This document shows positions 36,013 to 45,954 of a stretch of 64,000 bases of DNA, piece by piece. Source of the stretch: Chromatiales bacterium (GTDB lineage Bacteria > Pseudomonadota > Gammaproteobacteria > Steroidobacterales > GCA-2729495); the NCBI GenBank assembly GCA_016789885.1, contig JAEUPZ010000033.1, positions 62,001 to 126,000 on the forward strand, written 5' to 3'. Each line of letters begins with the position of its first letter. The stretch's first letter is position 1. The position numbers were made by a program, and so were the translations under genes. The notes below the pieces were generated by a model, which was given only the letters and a program-made list of their open reading frames with translations, was not told where the DNA came from and searched no databases.

Positions 36013-38773
36013 CCTGCATGCCCCGGGCGATGCCGTCGACGCTGGCGATGAGGGTCGGCAGCAGGGTTTCGTCGCCAGACTCGCGCCAGCGGCGCAGCAG
36101 CTCCACCTGCAGCAGGCTCATGGGGTCGACGTACGGGTTGCGCAGGCGGATTGAGCGCCGCAGGGTGTTGCTCGTCTCGAGCAGCTCGCGCTGCTGGCGC
36201 AGCGTCAGGACCATGCGCACGGCCAGGTCGAACTCGGCGCGGATCTCCGGGTAGAACCGGTCGTGGAGCGGGCCGGCCAGGGCCGAGTAGCGCGCCGCAA
36301 TCCCCAGGTCGCTCTTCGCCAGGGCCATCTCCACGTCGCCGATGAGCGTGCGGAAGAAGTGCCAGCCGCCGAGCATGGCGCGCAGCCGCTCCTCGCCGAA
36401 GTGTTCGATGGTGCGTGCAAGGCCCGTCCCCATGCCGAACCAGCCGGGCAGGATGTTGCGGCTCTGGGTCCAGGCGAAGACCCAGGGTGCCGTACCGGCC
36501 GCCGCCAGCAGTCCCTCGGCCACCAGCGCGCCGGGCGCCGCGCCGCGCCGCAGGCGCTCGATGACGTCGGCCGGGGTCGCCAGCCGGTAGTAGTCGGCGA
36601 AGCCCGGCGTATGCAGCACGAGGGCCTGGTAGCGCTCGCGCGTGGCGCTGGCCAGGAACGCGGCGACCTCTTCCCAGCGGCCGTCGGCCGGCAGGGGCAC
36701 CGGCCGCGCCGTCGACTCGGTCACGGCGGCGAGCGCCTGCTCGATGGTGCGCACGGCGATGGCACGCACGCCGTACTTGATGGCGATCAGCTCGCCGGGC
36801 TCCTCGGCGCGCACGCGGCCGCGCACGGTGCCGGGTGGCGCGCAGAGCACGTCGGCGTGGGACTTGCCGCCGCCGAGGCGGATGGCGCCCGGCGCACCGT
36901 GGCAGGGGATGAGCTCCATGCCGACGGCGTCGGCCACGGCCATGAGGTCGCGCTGGGCCCTGAAGAGCGCGACCCGCGCCGAGGCCAGGTCGGCGTCGAC
37001 GTTGGTGTCGGGTACGGCGAGGCCGACCTTCTGCCGGCCTGCGCGGGCGGCGATGTGTTCCCCGTAGACCGGGTCGCGGGCCAGGGCGCCCAGCAGCGCC
37101 GGCGCTGCCTCGAGCCGTGCGATGCTGTCGAACTCGGGTGCGATGTCCAGCGGCACGGCGCCGGACGTGCGCCGCAGCTGTCCCCACTGGGCCAGCAGCA
37201 GCACCGACAGCGCGTCGTCGACACCCTCGAAATGGCTGATGAGGCAGGGGCCCACGGCGTCGTCGCAATAGCGCCGCCGCAGGAACGCCACCGCCTGGAA
37301 CACCCCGACCAGGCGCTTGGCCTCGTTGTCGAGGTCGGCGGCGGGGGACTCGTTGTCACGCAGGGCACGGCGCAGCCGCTCGGTGCGGGCGGCCGGGTCG
37401 AGGGCCTCCCAGTCCGCCTCACCGAGGCAGCGGCCGACGACGCGGCGGTTCACGGCCGCGTCGACGCGGATGTCCAGCGTCAGCAGGTGGAAGCCGAAGG
37501 TGGCGATGCGCCGGCGCAGGCGCTGCACCGGGAAGAGCCCCGCGTGCTGGCCGCGATGGGCCGTGAGGCTCGCGATCACCAGGTCGATGTCGGCGGCGAA
37601 CTCGGCGGCGGACTCGTAGGGGTAGAGGCCATCGGAGTACGTCGACTGCAGCCGCGCCATGACGAGGCGCAGGAACACGCGGTAGGGCATGTCCCGGTGT
37701 CGTGCCGGCACGATGCCAGCCGTGTTCGGGAAGTGCCCTGAGTACAGGCGGGTGCGCTCGGTCAGTGCCTCGAGTACCGGCACGCGGCCCGCGCTCTGGG
37801 AGAGCTTCTCGGCGAGCTCGCGGCACTCGCGATAGTAGAGGTCGAGCACGAGGCCCCGCTGGCGAGCCAGCGTCTCGCGGATCGTGCGGGCCGTGATCTC
37901 GGCGCGGCCCACCAGGTCGCCGCCGATGAGCGAGCCCATGCGGAAGAGTACCGGCGGCTCGAGGCCACGCGCCGCGGGTCCCCACGCCACCTCGGCGGCG
38001 GCCAGGAAGTTCTCGGTGATGACCGGCGCGATGCGGTAGACGATGTCGGTGACGAAATAGAGGACGTGCTCGATCTCGGCGCCCACCGTGCGCGCCTCCC
38101 CGGGATGCTCTTCGGTCTGCCAGATGGTGGCGAGGTCGCCGTGGATGTTCTCGAAGTCGGTGGCCACCTCGGCGGGCGACAGCGCCGCGTTCTGCAGGTC
38201 GAGCAGCCGGCGCACGATGTCCTGCTGCCGGCGCAGGATCGTGCGGCGCGTGGGCTCGGTGGGGTGGGCCGTGAGCACCGGCTGGAAGCACAGCTTCGGC
38301 AGCACCTGGCGGAACTCGTCGAGCGTCACGCCGGCGTCGCGCAGCCGGCAGAGGATGTCCTCGATGCCGCCGGGCTGCCGGTGCAGGCCCTCGCGCATGT
38401 AGTCGCGCCGGCGGCGGATGCGGTGCACCTGCTCGGCGGCGTTCACCGCCTGGAAGTACGTCGAGAAGGCGCGGATGAAGTCCCGGGCGAGCGTCGCGTC
38501 GAGGCCGGCCAGCAGCGCGTCGAGGGCGTCGGCCGCGTCCGGGTCGCCCTCGCGCCGGGCGATGGCCTTCTGCCGGGCCTCCTCGACGGCGGCGAACAGC
38601 CGGTCGCCGGGCTGGCCCTCATCGTTGTCGTCCCCCTGCTCCCGCAGCAACTGGCCGACGATCTCGCCGAGGCGGTGGACGTCCTGGCGCAGGGCCTCGT
38701 CCTTGGCCGCGAAGACGATGTCGGCGCGCTTCTCCGCCGGCGGGGCGAGGGCTTCGATCCGGGGGGGCGGCAT
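36002..38773 (-). CDS. Phosphoenolpyruvate carboxylase homologue with altered active site
   Basis: By length (about 923 residues) and overall similarity this is a PEP carboxylase, which normally makes oxaloacetate from PEP and bicarbonate. The first catalytic histidine region (LTAHPTEPTRRT), LDIR, FAWTQSRNILPGW, MALAKSDL and RLRNPYVDP are all conserved. Two essential loops are not. Where E. coli has SDSAKDAG (Lys546), this protein reads PDTNVDAD. Where it has HGRGGSIGRGG (Arg581, Arg587), this one reads HGAPGAIRLGG. Activity is therefore doubtful. The C-terminus ends QDAG instead of NTG. ATG 38773 was chosen over a longer, low-complexity upstream extension. It overlaps the next dehydrogenase gene. 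Confidence 0.85.
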   Translation of the reverse strand: MPPPRIEALAPPAEKRADIVFAAKDEALRQDVHRLGEIVGQLLREQGDDNDEGQPGDRLFAAVEEARQKAIARREGDPDAADALDALLAGLDATLARDFIRAFSTYFQAVNAAEQVHRIRRRRDYMREGLHRQPGGIEDILCRLRDAGVTLDEFRQVLPKLCFQPVLTAHPTEPTRRTILRRQQDIVRRLLDLQNAALSPAEVATDFENIHGDLATIWQTEEHPGEARTVGAEIEHVLYFVTDIVYRIAPVITENFLAAAEVAWGPAARGLEPPVLFRMGSLIGGDLVGRAEITARTIRETLARQRGLVLDLYYRECRELAEKLSQSAGRVPVLEALTERTRLYSGHFPNTAGIVPARHRDMPYRVFLRLVMARLQSTYSDGLYPYESAAEFAADIDLVIASLTAHRGQHAGLFPVQRLRRRIATFGFHLLTLDIRVDAAVNRRVVGRCLGEADWEALDPAARTERLRRALRDNESPAADLDNEAKRLVGVFQAVAFLRRRYCDDAVGPCLISHFEGVDDALSVLLLAQWGQLRRTSGAVPLDIAPEFDSIARLEAAPALLGALARDPVYGEHIAARAGRQKVGLAVPDTNVDADLASARVALFRAQRDLMAVADAVGMELIPCHGAPGAIRLGGGKSHADVLCAPPGTVRGRVRAEEPGELIAIKYGVRAIAVRTIEQALAAVTESTARPVPLPADGRWEEVAAFLASATRERYQALVLHTPGFADYYRLATPADVIERLRRGAAPGALVAEGLLAAAGTAPWVFAWTQSRNILPGWFGMGTGLARTIEHFGEERLRAMLGGWHFFRTLIGDVEMALAKSDLGIAARYSALAGPLHDRFYPEIRAEFDLAVRMVLTLRQQRELLETSNTLRRSIRLRNPYVDPMSLLQVELLRRWRESGDETLLPTLIASVDGIARGMQDAG

Positions 38774-38834
38774 AGGGGGCGCAGGATACTCCCCGACGCC
38801 GTCCGGCGGGCGTGGACGGCGGGAAAGTCCGGCC

Positions 38835-38864
38835 TTGACGCCCGCCGCGGCCCACGGGGATACT
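38835..38864 (+). promoter_or_regulatory. Putative trp operon promoter
   Basis: TTGACG and GATACT are separated by 18 bases. Transcription would begin near 38871, the A of the leader peptide ATG, so the leader message may be leaderless. There is no Shine-Dalgarno before that ATG. Alternatively the true promoter is a little upstream. Confidence 0.45.
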
Positions 38865-38870
38865 CGCGCC

Positions 38871-38948
38871 ATGTTCAGGTCCCGGCCCGTTGCCCGCTGG
38901 TGGTGGTCCCGCTCCACGGTTCGTGCCGTGCGGACGGGTGCTGGCTAG
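38871..38948 (+). CDS. trpL: trp operon leader peptide with three consecutive Trp codons
   Basis: This is a 25-codon open frame, ATG to TAG, with TGG TGG TGG at codons 10-12 and several arginine codons. It ends 30 nt before the start of the terminator stem at 38979. Trp-starved ribosomes would stall at the tandem Trp codons and favour the antiterminator. GGGTGCTGG (38937-38945) can pair with CCAGACCC (38974-38981), giving that alternative fold. The layout is the classical attenuation arrangement, although the peptide sequence is not similar to known ones. Confidence 0.85.
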   Translation: MFRSRPVARWWWSRSTVRAVRTGAG

Positions 38949-38978
38949 CCGAAACCCCTTAACGACCTGGCCACCAGA

Positions 38979-39015
38979 CCCATCTCCGCCCGGTGTGGAG
39001 ATGGGTTTTTTGTTT
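38979..39015 (+). terminator. trp attenuator terminator
   Basis: CCCATCTCC and GGAGATGGG form a perfect 9-bp stem around a 9-nt loop, followed by TTTTTTGTTTT. This is a strong intrinsic terminator located 20 nt before trpE and downstream of the Trp-rich leader peptide, so it should be tryptophan-controlled. Confidence 0.93.
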
Positions 39016-39031
39016 TCCGGACCCCCGAAAC

Positions 39032-40423
39032 ATGCAGCCGCCATTCGACATAGCCGCCGACCTCGACACCCCGGTGTCGACCTTCCTGAAGCTGGCCCCC
39101 CTGAAGCCCCGCTACCTGCTGGAGAGCGTCGAGGGCGGGCTGAACCTCGCCCGCTATTCCTTCCTCGGCTTCGGTGACGCCGTCGAGTTCCGGCTCGACG
39201 ACCAGGGGCTGCTGGCCGCAGGCCGCCGCGGTCCCCGCCCCGCCGGGCGTGACGAGTTGCTGGGCGCCCTGCGGACGACCCTGGCGGCCGCGCCGCGGCT
39301 GGCGCCCGAGGTGCCCGACCTGCCCTTCGCCGGCGGCCTCGTGGGCGTTGCGGGTTACGACCTGGTGCGCTACTTCGAGCGGCTGCGGAATCCGCCGGTC
39401 AACCCCCGGAACCCGGTGGCACCCGATGCCGCTTATGTCGCCACGAGCGCGCTGCTGGTCTTCGACCACCTGACCCGGCGCATCGCGCTGCTGGCGGCCG
39501 GCGGCGACGGTGAGCGCCGGCGCCTGCGGGCCGAGGTCATCCGCCTGCTGCGCGGCGCGCTGCCGGCGACCCCGCCCGGGGGTCGCCACGCACCGGCGGT
39601 GCAGAGCCTGTCCCAGCCGGAGTTCCTCGACCGGGTGGCCGCCGCCAAGCGCGCCATCGGCCGCGGCGACGTCTACCAGCTGGTGCTGTCGGTGCAGTTC
39701 ACCGGCGAGCACACGCTGTCGCCCTTCGAGACCTACCGGGCGCTGCGGCTGCTGAACCCGTCGCCGTACATGTTCTTCGTCGACCTCGGCGACATCCAGC
39801 TGGCCGGCTCGTCGCCCGAGGCGCTGGTCAAGCTGCGCCAGGGCCACGCCTCGCTGCGCCCCATCGCCGGCACGCGCCCCCGGGGCGCCACCGACGACGA
39901 GGACCGCGACCTCGAGGCGGGGCTGCTGGCCGACGCCAAGGAGAACGCCGAGCACGTGATGCTGGTGGACCTCGCACGCAACGACCTGGGCCGCGTCGCC
40001 ACGGCCGGCTCGGTGCACGTGGCGCCGTACCGCTCCATCGAGCGCTACAGCCACGTCATGCACATCGTCAGCGGCGTGCAGGGCCAGCTGGCACCGGGCC
40101 GCGACGCCTTCGACCTGTTCGCCGCGGCGTTCCCGGCGGGCACGCTCGTGGGCGCACCGAAGGTCCGGGCCATGGAGCTCATCGACGAGCTCGAGCCCGT
40201 GCGCCGCGGGCTCTACGCGGGCACCGTGGGTTATTTCGGCGGCAACGGCGACATGGACCAGGCCATCGCCATCCGCACGCTCGTCTTCTGCAACGGCACC
40301 TACCAGATCCAGGCGGGCGCCGGCATCGTCGCCGACTCGAACCCCGAGGCCGAGTACCAGGAGGTGCTGGCCAAGAGCGCGATCCTCAGGCACGCGCTGG
40401 AACTCGCCGAGGAGGGACTGTGA
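39032..40423 (+). CDS. trpE: Anthranilate synthase component I
   Basis: TrpE turns chorismate into anthranilate using ammonia from TrpG. The 463-residue product has LLES in [11 protein letters not shown] near residue 30, the site of tryptophan feedback binding. The chorismate-binding domain follows, with [53 protein letters not shown] and [15 protein letters not shown]. The ATG lies directly after the attenuator; a longer frame would start inside the terminator stem. The stop overlaps trpG by one base. Confidence 0.97.
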   Translation: MQPPFDIAADLDTPVSTFLKLAPLKPRYLLESVEGGLNLARYSFLGFGDAVEFRLDDQGLLAAGRRGPRPAGRDELLGALRTTLAAAPRLAPEVPDLPFAGGLVGVAGYDLVRYFERLRNPPVNPRNPVAPDAAYVATSALLVFDHLTRRIALLAAGGDGERRRLRAEVIRLLRGALPATPPGGRHAPAVQSLSQPEFLDRVAAAKRAIGRGDVYQLVLSVQFTGEHTLSPFETYRALRLLNPSPYMFFVDLGDIQLAGSSPEALVKLRQGHASLRPIAGTRPRGATDDEDRDLEAGLLADAKENAEHVMLVDLARNDLGRVATAGSVHVAPYRSIERYSHVMHIVSGVQGQLAPGRDAFDLFAAAFPAGTLVGAPKVRAMELIDELEPVRRGLYAGTVGYFGGNGDMDQAIAIRTLVFCNGTYQIQAGAGIVADSNPEAEYQEVLAKSAILRHALELAEEGL

Positions 40424-41025
40424 TGGCCGCCGCGATCAAGCCCCGGCTGCTGCTGGTCGACAACTACGACTCCTTCACCTACAACCTCGTGCAGGCGTTC
40501 CTGGTGCTGGGCGCCGACGTCACGGTCTTCCGCAACGACGAGATCACCGTCGGCGAGGCGCTGGCGTTCGCGCCAAGCCACGTCTGCATCTCGCCGGGCC
40601 CGGGCCGGCCCGAGGACGCCGGCGTGTCGCTGGCCATGATCGGGGCCTTCGCCGACCGCGTGCCGCTGCTCGGCGTCTGCCTGGGACACCAGTCGCTGGT
40701 GCACCACTTCGGCGGGCGCATCGTGTCGGCCGACCGTCTCATGCACGGCAAGACCTCGATGGTCACCCACGACGGCCGCACCATCTTCCGGGGCCTGCCG
40801 AACCCGTTCCAGGCCGGTCGCTACCACTCGCTGGCCGCGGAGCCCGCGAGCCTGCCGGGCATGCTCGAAGTGACCGCCCGCAGCGAGACCGGCGAGATCA
40901 TGGGCGTGCGCCACAAGGTGCTGCCGCTCGAGGGCGTGCAGTTCCATCCCGAGAGCGTGCTCACCCCCGACGGCAACCGGCTGCTGGGCCAGTTCCTCGA
41001 GCTCGTGCCCGGGCCGCGGCCGTGA
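40423..41025 (+). CDS. trpG: Anthranilate synthase component II (glutamine amidotransferase)
   Basis: The 200-residue product is a class I glutamine amidotransferase that supplies ammonia to TrpE. The triad is visible: nucleophilic Cys in GVCLGHQ, and His and Glu in [21 protein letters not shown] is the usual start. ATG 40423 (TGATG overlap with trpE) was preferred to a GTG one codon earlier. It overlaps trpD by 4 nt. Confidence 0.96.
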   Translation: MAAAIKPRLLLVDNYDSFTYNLVQAFLVLGADVTVFRNDEITVGEALAFAPSHVCISPGPGRPEDAGVSLAMIGAFADRVPLLGVCLGHQSLVHHFGGRIVSADRLMHGKTSMVTHDGRTIFRGLPNPFQAGRYHSLAAEPASLPGMLEVTARSETGEIMGVRHKVLPLEGVQFHPESVLTPDGNRLLGQFLELVPGPRP

Positions 41026-42035
41026 GCGCTGCCGCCCTGCTCGACCCGCTGCTGCGGCGGGAGGACCTGACGGCCGACCAGGCCGCCGGCCTCCTGAGGG
41101 AGCTGGCCGCGGATTTGCTGGCGCCGGCGCTGGCCGGCGCGCTGCTGGTGGCGCTGCGCATGAAGGGCGAGACGGCCGCCGAGGTGCGCGGCTTCGCCCA
41201 GGCCATGCGCGAGCTGGCCCGGCCGTTTCCGCTGCCGCCGGGCCTGGCCGCCGCCGATTCCGTCGGCACCGGTGGCGACGGCTCCGGCAGCCTGAACATC
41301 TCCACCGGCGCGGCGCTGGTCGCCGCGGCCTGCGGCGTACCAGTGGTCAAGCACGGCAACCGCTCGGTGTCGTCGAAGTCCGGCAGCGCCGACGTGCTCG
41401 AGGCGCTGGGCATCACGCTGCACGCCACGCCCGAGGCCGCCGCTGCCCAGCTGGCCCACGCCGGCTTCACGTTCCTCTTCGCCCAGCACTTCCACCCGGC
41501 GATGAAGCACATCGCGCCGGTGCGCAGGGCGCTCGGCGTGCGCACGGTGTTCAATATCCTGGGTCCCCTCACGAACCCGGCGGCGCCGCCCTACGGGCTG
41601 GTGGGCGCCTTCGACCTGCCCACGGCGCAGCTCATGGCCGAGGCCCTGTCGGGCCTGCCCATCGAGCGCTACTTCGTCGTGCACGGCGAGCCCGGCTGGG
41701 ACGAGCCCACGCCCTGCGGTCCCTTCGTGCTGTTCGACGTACGCCCGGGGCAGGTGAAGCGCCACCGGCGCGACCCGCAGGAATACGGCATCGGCCGCTG
41801 CACGCCGGAACAGCTGGCCGGCGGCGACGCCGCGCACAACGCGCGGGCGCTGGAGGCCGTGCTGACCGGCCGTGACCCCGGCGCCTACCACGACGCGCTG
41901 GTGCTGGGTGCCGGCCTCGTGCTCGAGGTCACGGGCAAGGCCCGCGGGCTGCGCCGGGGTGTCGAGCGCGCCGCCGACGCGCTGCGCTCCGGTGATGCCA
42001 GCGTGCTGCTGGCGAAGCTGCGTTCCGGCGCATGA
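41022..42035 (+). CDS. trpD: Anthranilate phosphoribosyltransferase
   Basis: TrpD attaches phosphoribose from PRPP to anthranilate. The 337-residue product has [17 protein letters not shown] (PRPP loop, about 78-94), [22 protein letters not shown], and [29 protein letters not shown], all family hallmarks. The start is GTG, overlapping trpG by 4 nt; the stop overlaps the trpC ATG (ATGA). Confidence 0.97.
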   Translation: MSAAALLDPLLRREDLTADQAAGLLRELAADLLAPALAGALLVALRMKGETAAEVRGFAQAMRELARPFPLPPGLAAADSVGTGGDGSGSLNISTGAALVAAACGVPVVKHGNRSVSSKSGSADVLEALGITLHATPEAAAAQLAHAGFTFLFAQHFHPAMKHIAPVRRALGVRTVFNILGPLTNPAAPPYGLVGAFDLPTAQLMAEALSGLPIERYFVVHGEPGWDEPTPCGPFVLFDVRPGQVKRHRRDPQEYGIGRCTPEQLAGGDAAHNARALEAVLTGRDPGAYHDALVLGAGLVLEVTGKARGLRRGVERAADALRSGDASVLLAKLRSGA

Positions 42036-42895
42036 GCCTGCCTGTCCGCCCGGCCGGCGACTTCCTCGCGCGCATGGCCGCGGCCAGCGAGGCGCGCGTC
42101 GCCGCGGCGCTGCGCCACGTGCCCGAGGCCGCGCTGCGCTCGCGGGCGCTCCGCCTGCCGCCGCCGCCGGCCCTGGCGCTGTCGCCCACCCGCTTCGACG
42201 TCATCGCCGAGGTCAAGCGGCGGTCGCCGGCAGCCGGCACGCTGGCCGCCGGCGCGCTGAAGGTCGCCGCCCAGGGCCGCAGCTACGTGCGGGGCGGGGC
42301 GGCGGCGCTGTCGGTGCTGACGGAGCCCGCGGAGTTCCAGGGGCAGCTGGCGCACCTCGTCGAGGTGGCCGCGGCCGCCGGCGACGTGCCGTGCATGCGC
42401 AAGGATTTCCTGGTGGCGCCGTACCAGCTCTACGAGGCCAGGGTCTCGGGCGCGGGCGGCGTGCTGCTGATCGTCGCCATGCTCGACGACGCACGGCTCG
42501 CCGACATGGTGGACGTGGCACTGCAGCTCGGCCTCTTCGTGCTGCTGGAGGTCTTCGACGCCGGTGACGTGATGCGCCTGCGGCCGCTGCTGCGGCGGCT
42601 CTGCCCGCCCCGGGCCGATGGCCGCGTGCGCTACCTCGTCGGCGTGAACTGCCGCGACCTGCGCACGCTGCAGGTGGATTTCGGCCGCTTCGCCGCCCTC
42701 GCCCGCGAGCTGCCCGTCGGCGTGCCGAAGGTCGCCGAGAGCGGCGTCGAGTCCGTGGCCCAGGCGGCCCGGGTGGCGGAGCTCGGCTACGAGCTCGCCC
42801 TCGTCGGCACGGCGCTCATGCGGGCCACCGACCCGGCGCGCCTGCTCGCCGAGCTCATTGCCGCCGGTCGCTCGTCCGTGGGGGAGCCCGCGTGA
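42032..42895 (+). CDS. trpC: Indole-3-glycerol phosphate synthase
   Basis: TrpC closes the indole ring. The 287-residue TIM-barrel has VIAEVKRRSPAAG with the catalytic lysine, CMRKDFLVAPYQLYEARVSGAGGVLLI, VGVNCRDLRTLQVD, and AESGVES. It begins with ATG overlapping trpD and its stop overlaps the GTG of trpF. It is a stand-alone enzyme, not the TrpC-TrpF fusion of enterics. Confidence 0.96.
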   Translation: MSLPVRPAGDFLARMAAASEARVAAALRHVPEAALRSRALRLPPPPALALSPTRFDVIAEVKRRSPAAGTLAAGALKVAAQGRSYVRGGAAALSVLTEPAEFQGQLAHLVEVAAAAGDVPCMRKDFLVAPYQLYEARVSGAGGVLLIVAMLDDARLADMVDVALQLGLFVLLEVFDAGDVMRLRPLLRRLCPPRADGRVRYLVGVNCRDLRTLQVDFGRFAALARELPVGVPKVAESGVESVAQAARVAELGYELALVGTALMRATDPARLLAELIAAGRSSVGEPA

Positions 42896-43528
42896 GCGTG
42901 CTCCCTGGCGACATCGGGCCGGCTCCCCAGGCCACCTTCGTCAAGATCTGCGGCCTCAAGACCGAGCGGGCCGTGGCCGCCGCCGTGGCCGCCGGCGCCG
43001 ACGCGGTGGGCTTCGTCTTCGCCGAATCGCCACGGCAGGTGACGCCGGCCCGGGCCATGGCCCTCTGCCGCGACCTGTCGCCCATCGTCATGAAGGTCGC
43101 CGTCATGCGGCACCCGGCGCCTGCCGAGTGGCAGGCCGTGTGGGACAAGTTCGACCCGGACTGGCTGCAGACCGACGCCGGTGACTTCGCCGCACTGAAG
43201 CTGCCGGAGCCCGTCACGCCCGTGCCCGTGTACCGCGACGTGGCAGGCCTCGACGAAGACGCCGCGGCGGCCGCCGACTTGATACTCTTCGAGGCGGCCG
43301 CCAGCGGCCGCGGTGAGCGTGCCGACTGGGACCGCGCTGCCCGGCTCGCCGCCCGCACCCGGCTGATCCTGGCCGGTGGTCTCACGCCGGAGAACGTCGG
43401 CGAAGCCATCCGCCGCGTGCGCCCCTTCGGCGTCGACGTGAGCAGTGGCGTGGAGTCGCGCCCCGGGGTCAAGGACCCGGCGCGCATCGAGGATTTCATC
43501 GCGGCCGTCCGCGAAGCAGAGCGAGTCA

Positions 43529-43539
<11 letters not shown>
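42892..43539 (+). CDS. trpF: Phosphoribosylanthranilate isomerase
   Basis: TrpF isomerises phosphoribosylanthranilate. The 215-residue TIM-barrel has the catalytic cysteine in FVKICGLKTERA, FAESPRQVTPA, ILAGGLTPENV and the closing GVDVSSGVESRPGVKDPARI. It starts with GTG overlapping trpC by 4 nt and overlaps trpB by 11 nt. Confidence 0.96.
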
Positions 43540-44789
<1,250 letters not shown>

Positions 44790-44797
<8 letters not shown>

Positions 44798-45599
44798 GAG
44801 CACTGGCAAGGCCGCCCGCCGGGCCGAACTGCCCCACGAGCGCATCAGTGCGGCGATCCGCGCCGCCAACGAGGCGGGCCAGCCGGCGCTGGTGCCGTAC
44901 ATCACCGCCGGCTACCCGGACAAGGACCGGTTCATCGACACCCTGCGGGCCATCGCCCGCGAGGGCGACGTGGTCGAGGTAGGCGTGCCCTTCAGCGACC
45001 CCATGGCCGACGGCGTCACGATCCAGCGGGCGAGCCACGCGGCCATCGCCGCCGGCGTCTCGCTGCGGTGGATCCTCGCCGAGCTCACGGCCGCCGGGGA
45101 GCTCGACGCGCCCATCGTGCTGATGAGCTACCTGAACCCGCTGCTCAACTACGGCTACAACGCGCTGGCCGAAGCCTCGCTGGCCGCCGGCGTCTCCGGC
45201 TTCATCGTGCCGGACCTGCCCTACGAGGAGGGCGACGAGCTGCGCGCCGCCCTCGAGAAGCGCGGCATCGCGCTGATCCAGCTCGTCACGCCGGTCACGC
45301 CGGCGCATCGCCTCACGGAGCTCTGCGCCGCGAGCCGCGGCTTCGTCTACGCCGTCACCATCGCCGGCATCACCGGCGGCGGCAGGGAGCTGCCTCCGAC
45401 GGTCACCGAGTACCTCGACCGCGTGCGCGGCAGCACCACGCTGCCCGTCTGCGCCGGCTTCGGCGTGCGCCGCGCCGACCAGGTGAAGTCCCTCGGCCGG
45501 CACGCCGCCGGCTGCGTGGTGGGCTCGGCGCTGGTTGAAGAGCTCGAGGCCGGGCGGGACCCGGTGGCGTTCCTGCGGGGGCTGCGGGCGCCGGGCTGA
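44790..45599 (+). CDS. trpA: Tryptophan synthase alpha chain
   Basis: TrpA cleaves indole-3-glycerol phosphate and channels indole to TrpB. The 269-residue barrel shows the catalytic Glu in VEVGVPFSDPMADGVTIQRA, the aspartate in PDLPYEEGDEL, and the phosphate loop VGSALVEELE. It is the last gene of trpEGDCFBA. Confidence 0.97.
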
Positions 45600-45620
45600 C
45601 CCCGGCCCGCGCAGGCGGCC

Positions 45621-45881
45621 GTGTCCTCCGATACCACGGTCCTCGGCCTGCCGAAGCTGCCGGCGCGCTACGCCGGCATCGTCATGCCGCTGCTGCTGTC
45701 GATCCTGATGACGATGATCGTCTCCTTCGTCAGCACGGCGCGGGCCGTCGGTTTTCCGACGGGGTTCCTCCGGGTCTGGGCCGGCGCCTGGGCCATGTCG
45801 TGGATCGTCGCCTTCCCGACGCTGCTGCTCCTGCTGCCCGTCGTTCGTCGGGCCACGGCGGCGGTGGTGCGCGGCGGCTAG
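45621..45881 (+). CDS. Small two-helix membrane protein (DUF2798-like)
   Basis: The 86-residue protein has two hydrophobic helices (about 21-38 and 50-72) and the sequence RYAGIVMPLLLSILMTMIVSFVST typical of the DUF2798 family. The start is GTG, 21 nt after trpA, so read-through is possible. Function is unknown. Confidence 0.7.
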   Translation: MSSDTTVLGLPKLPARYAGIVMPLLLSILMTMIVSFVSTARAVGFPTGFLRVWAGAWAMSWIVAFPTLLLLLPVVRRATAAVVRGG

Positions 45882-45954
45882 CCGCACGGGGGTACGGCCC
45901 CGGGCCCACCGACGTGGAGTAGGCTGGAGTCCTCGCCATCCGGGGGGATTGCCG

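Noticed and set aside
38774..38917. N-terminal extension of the PEP-carboxylase-like protein
   Set aside because: The extra 48 codons are low-complexity, not like any family member, and run into the trp leader region, so the ATG at 38773 is preferred.
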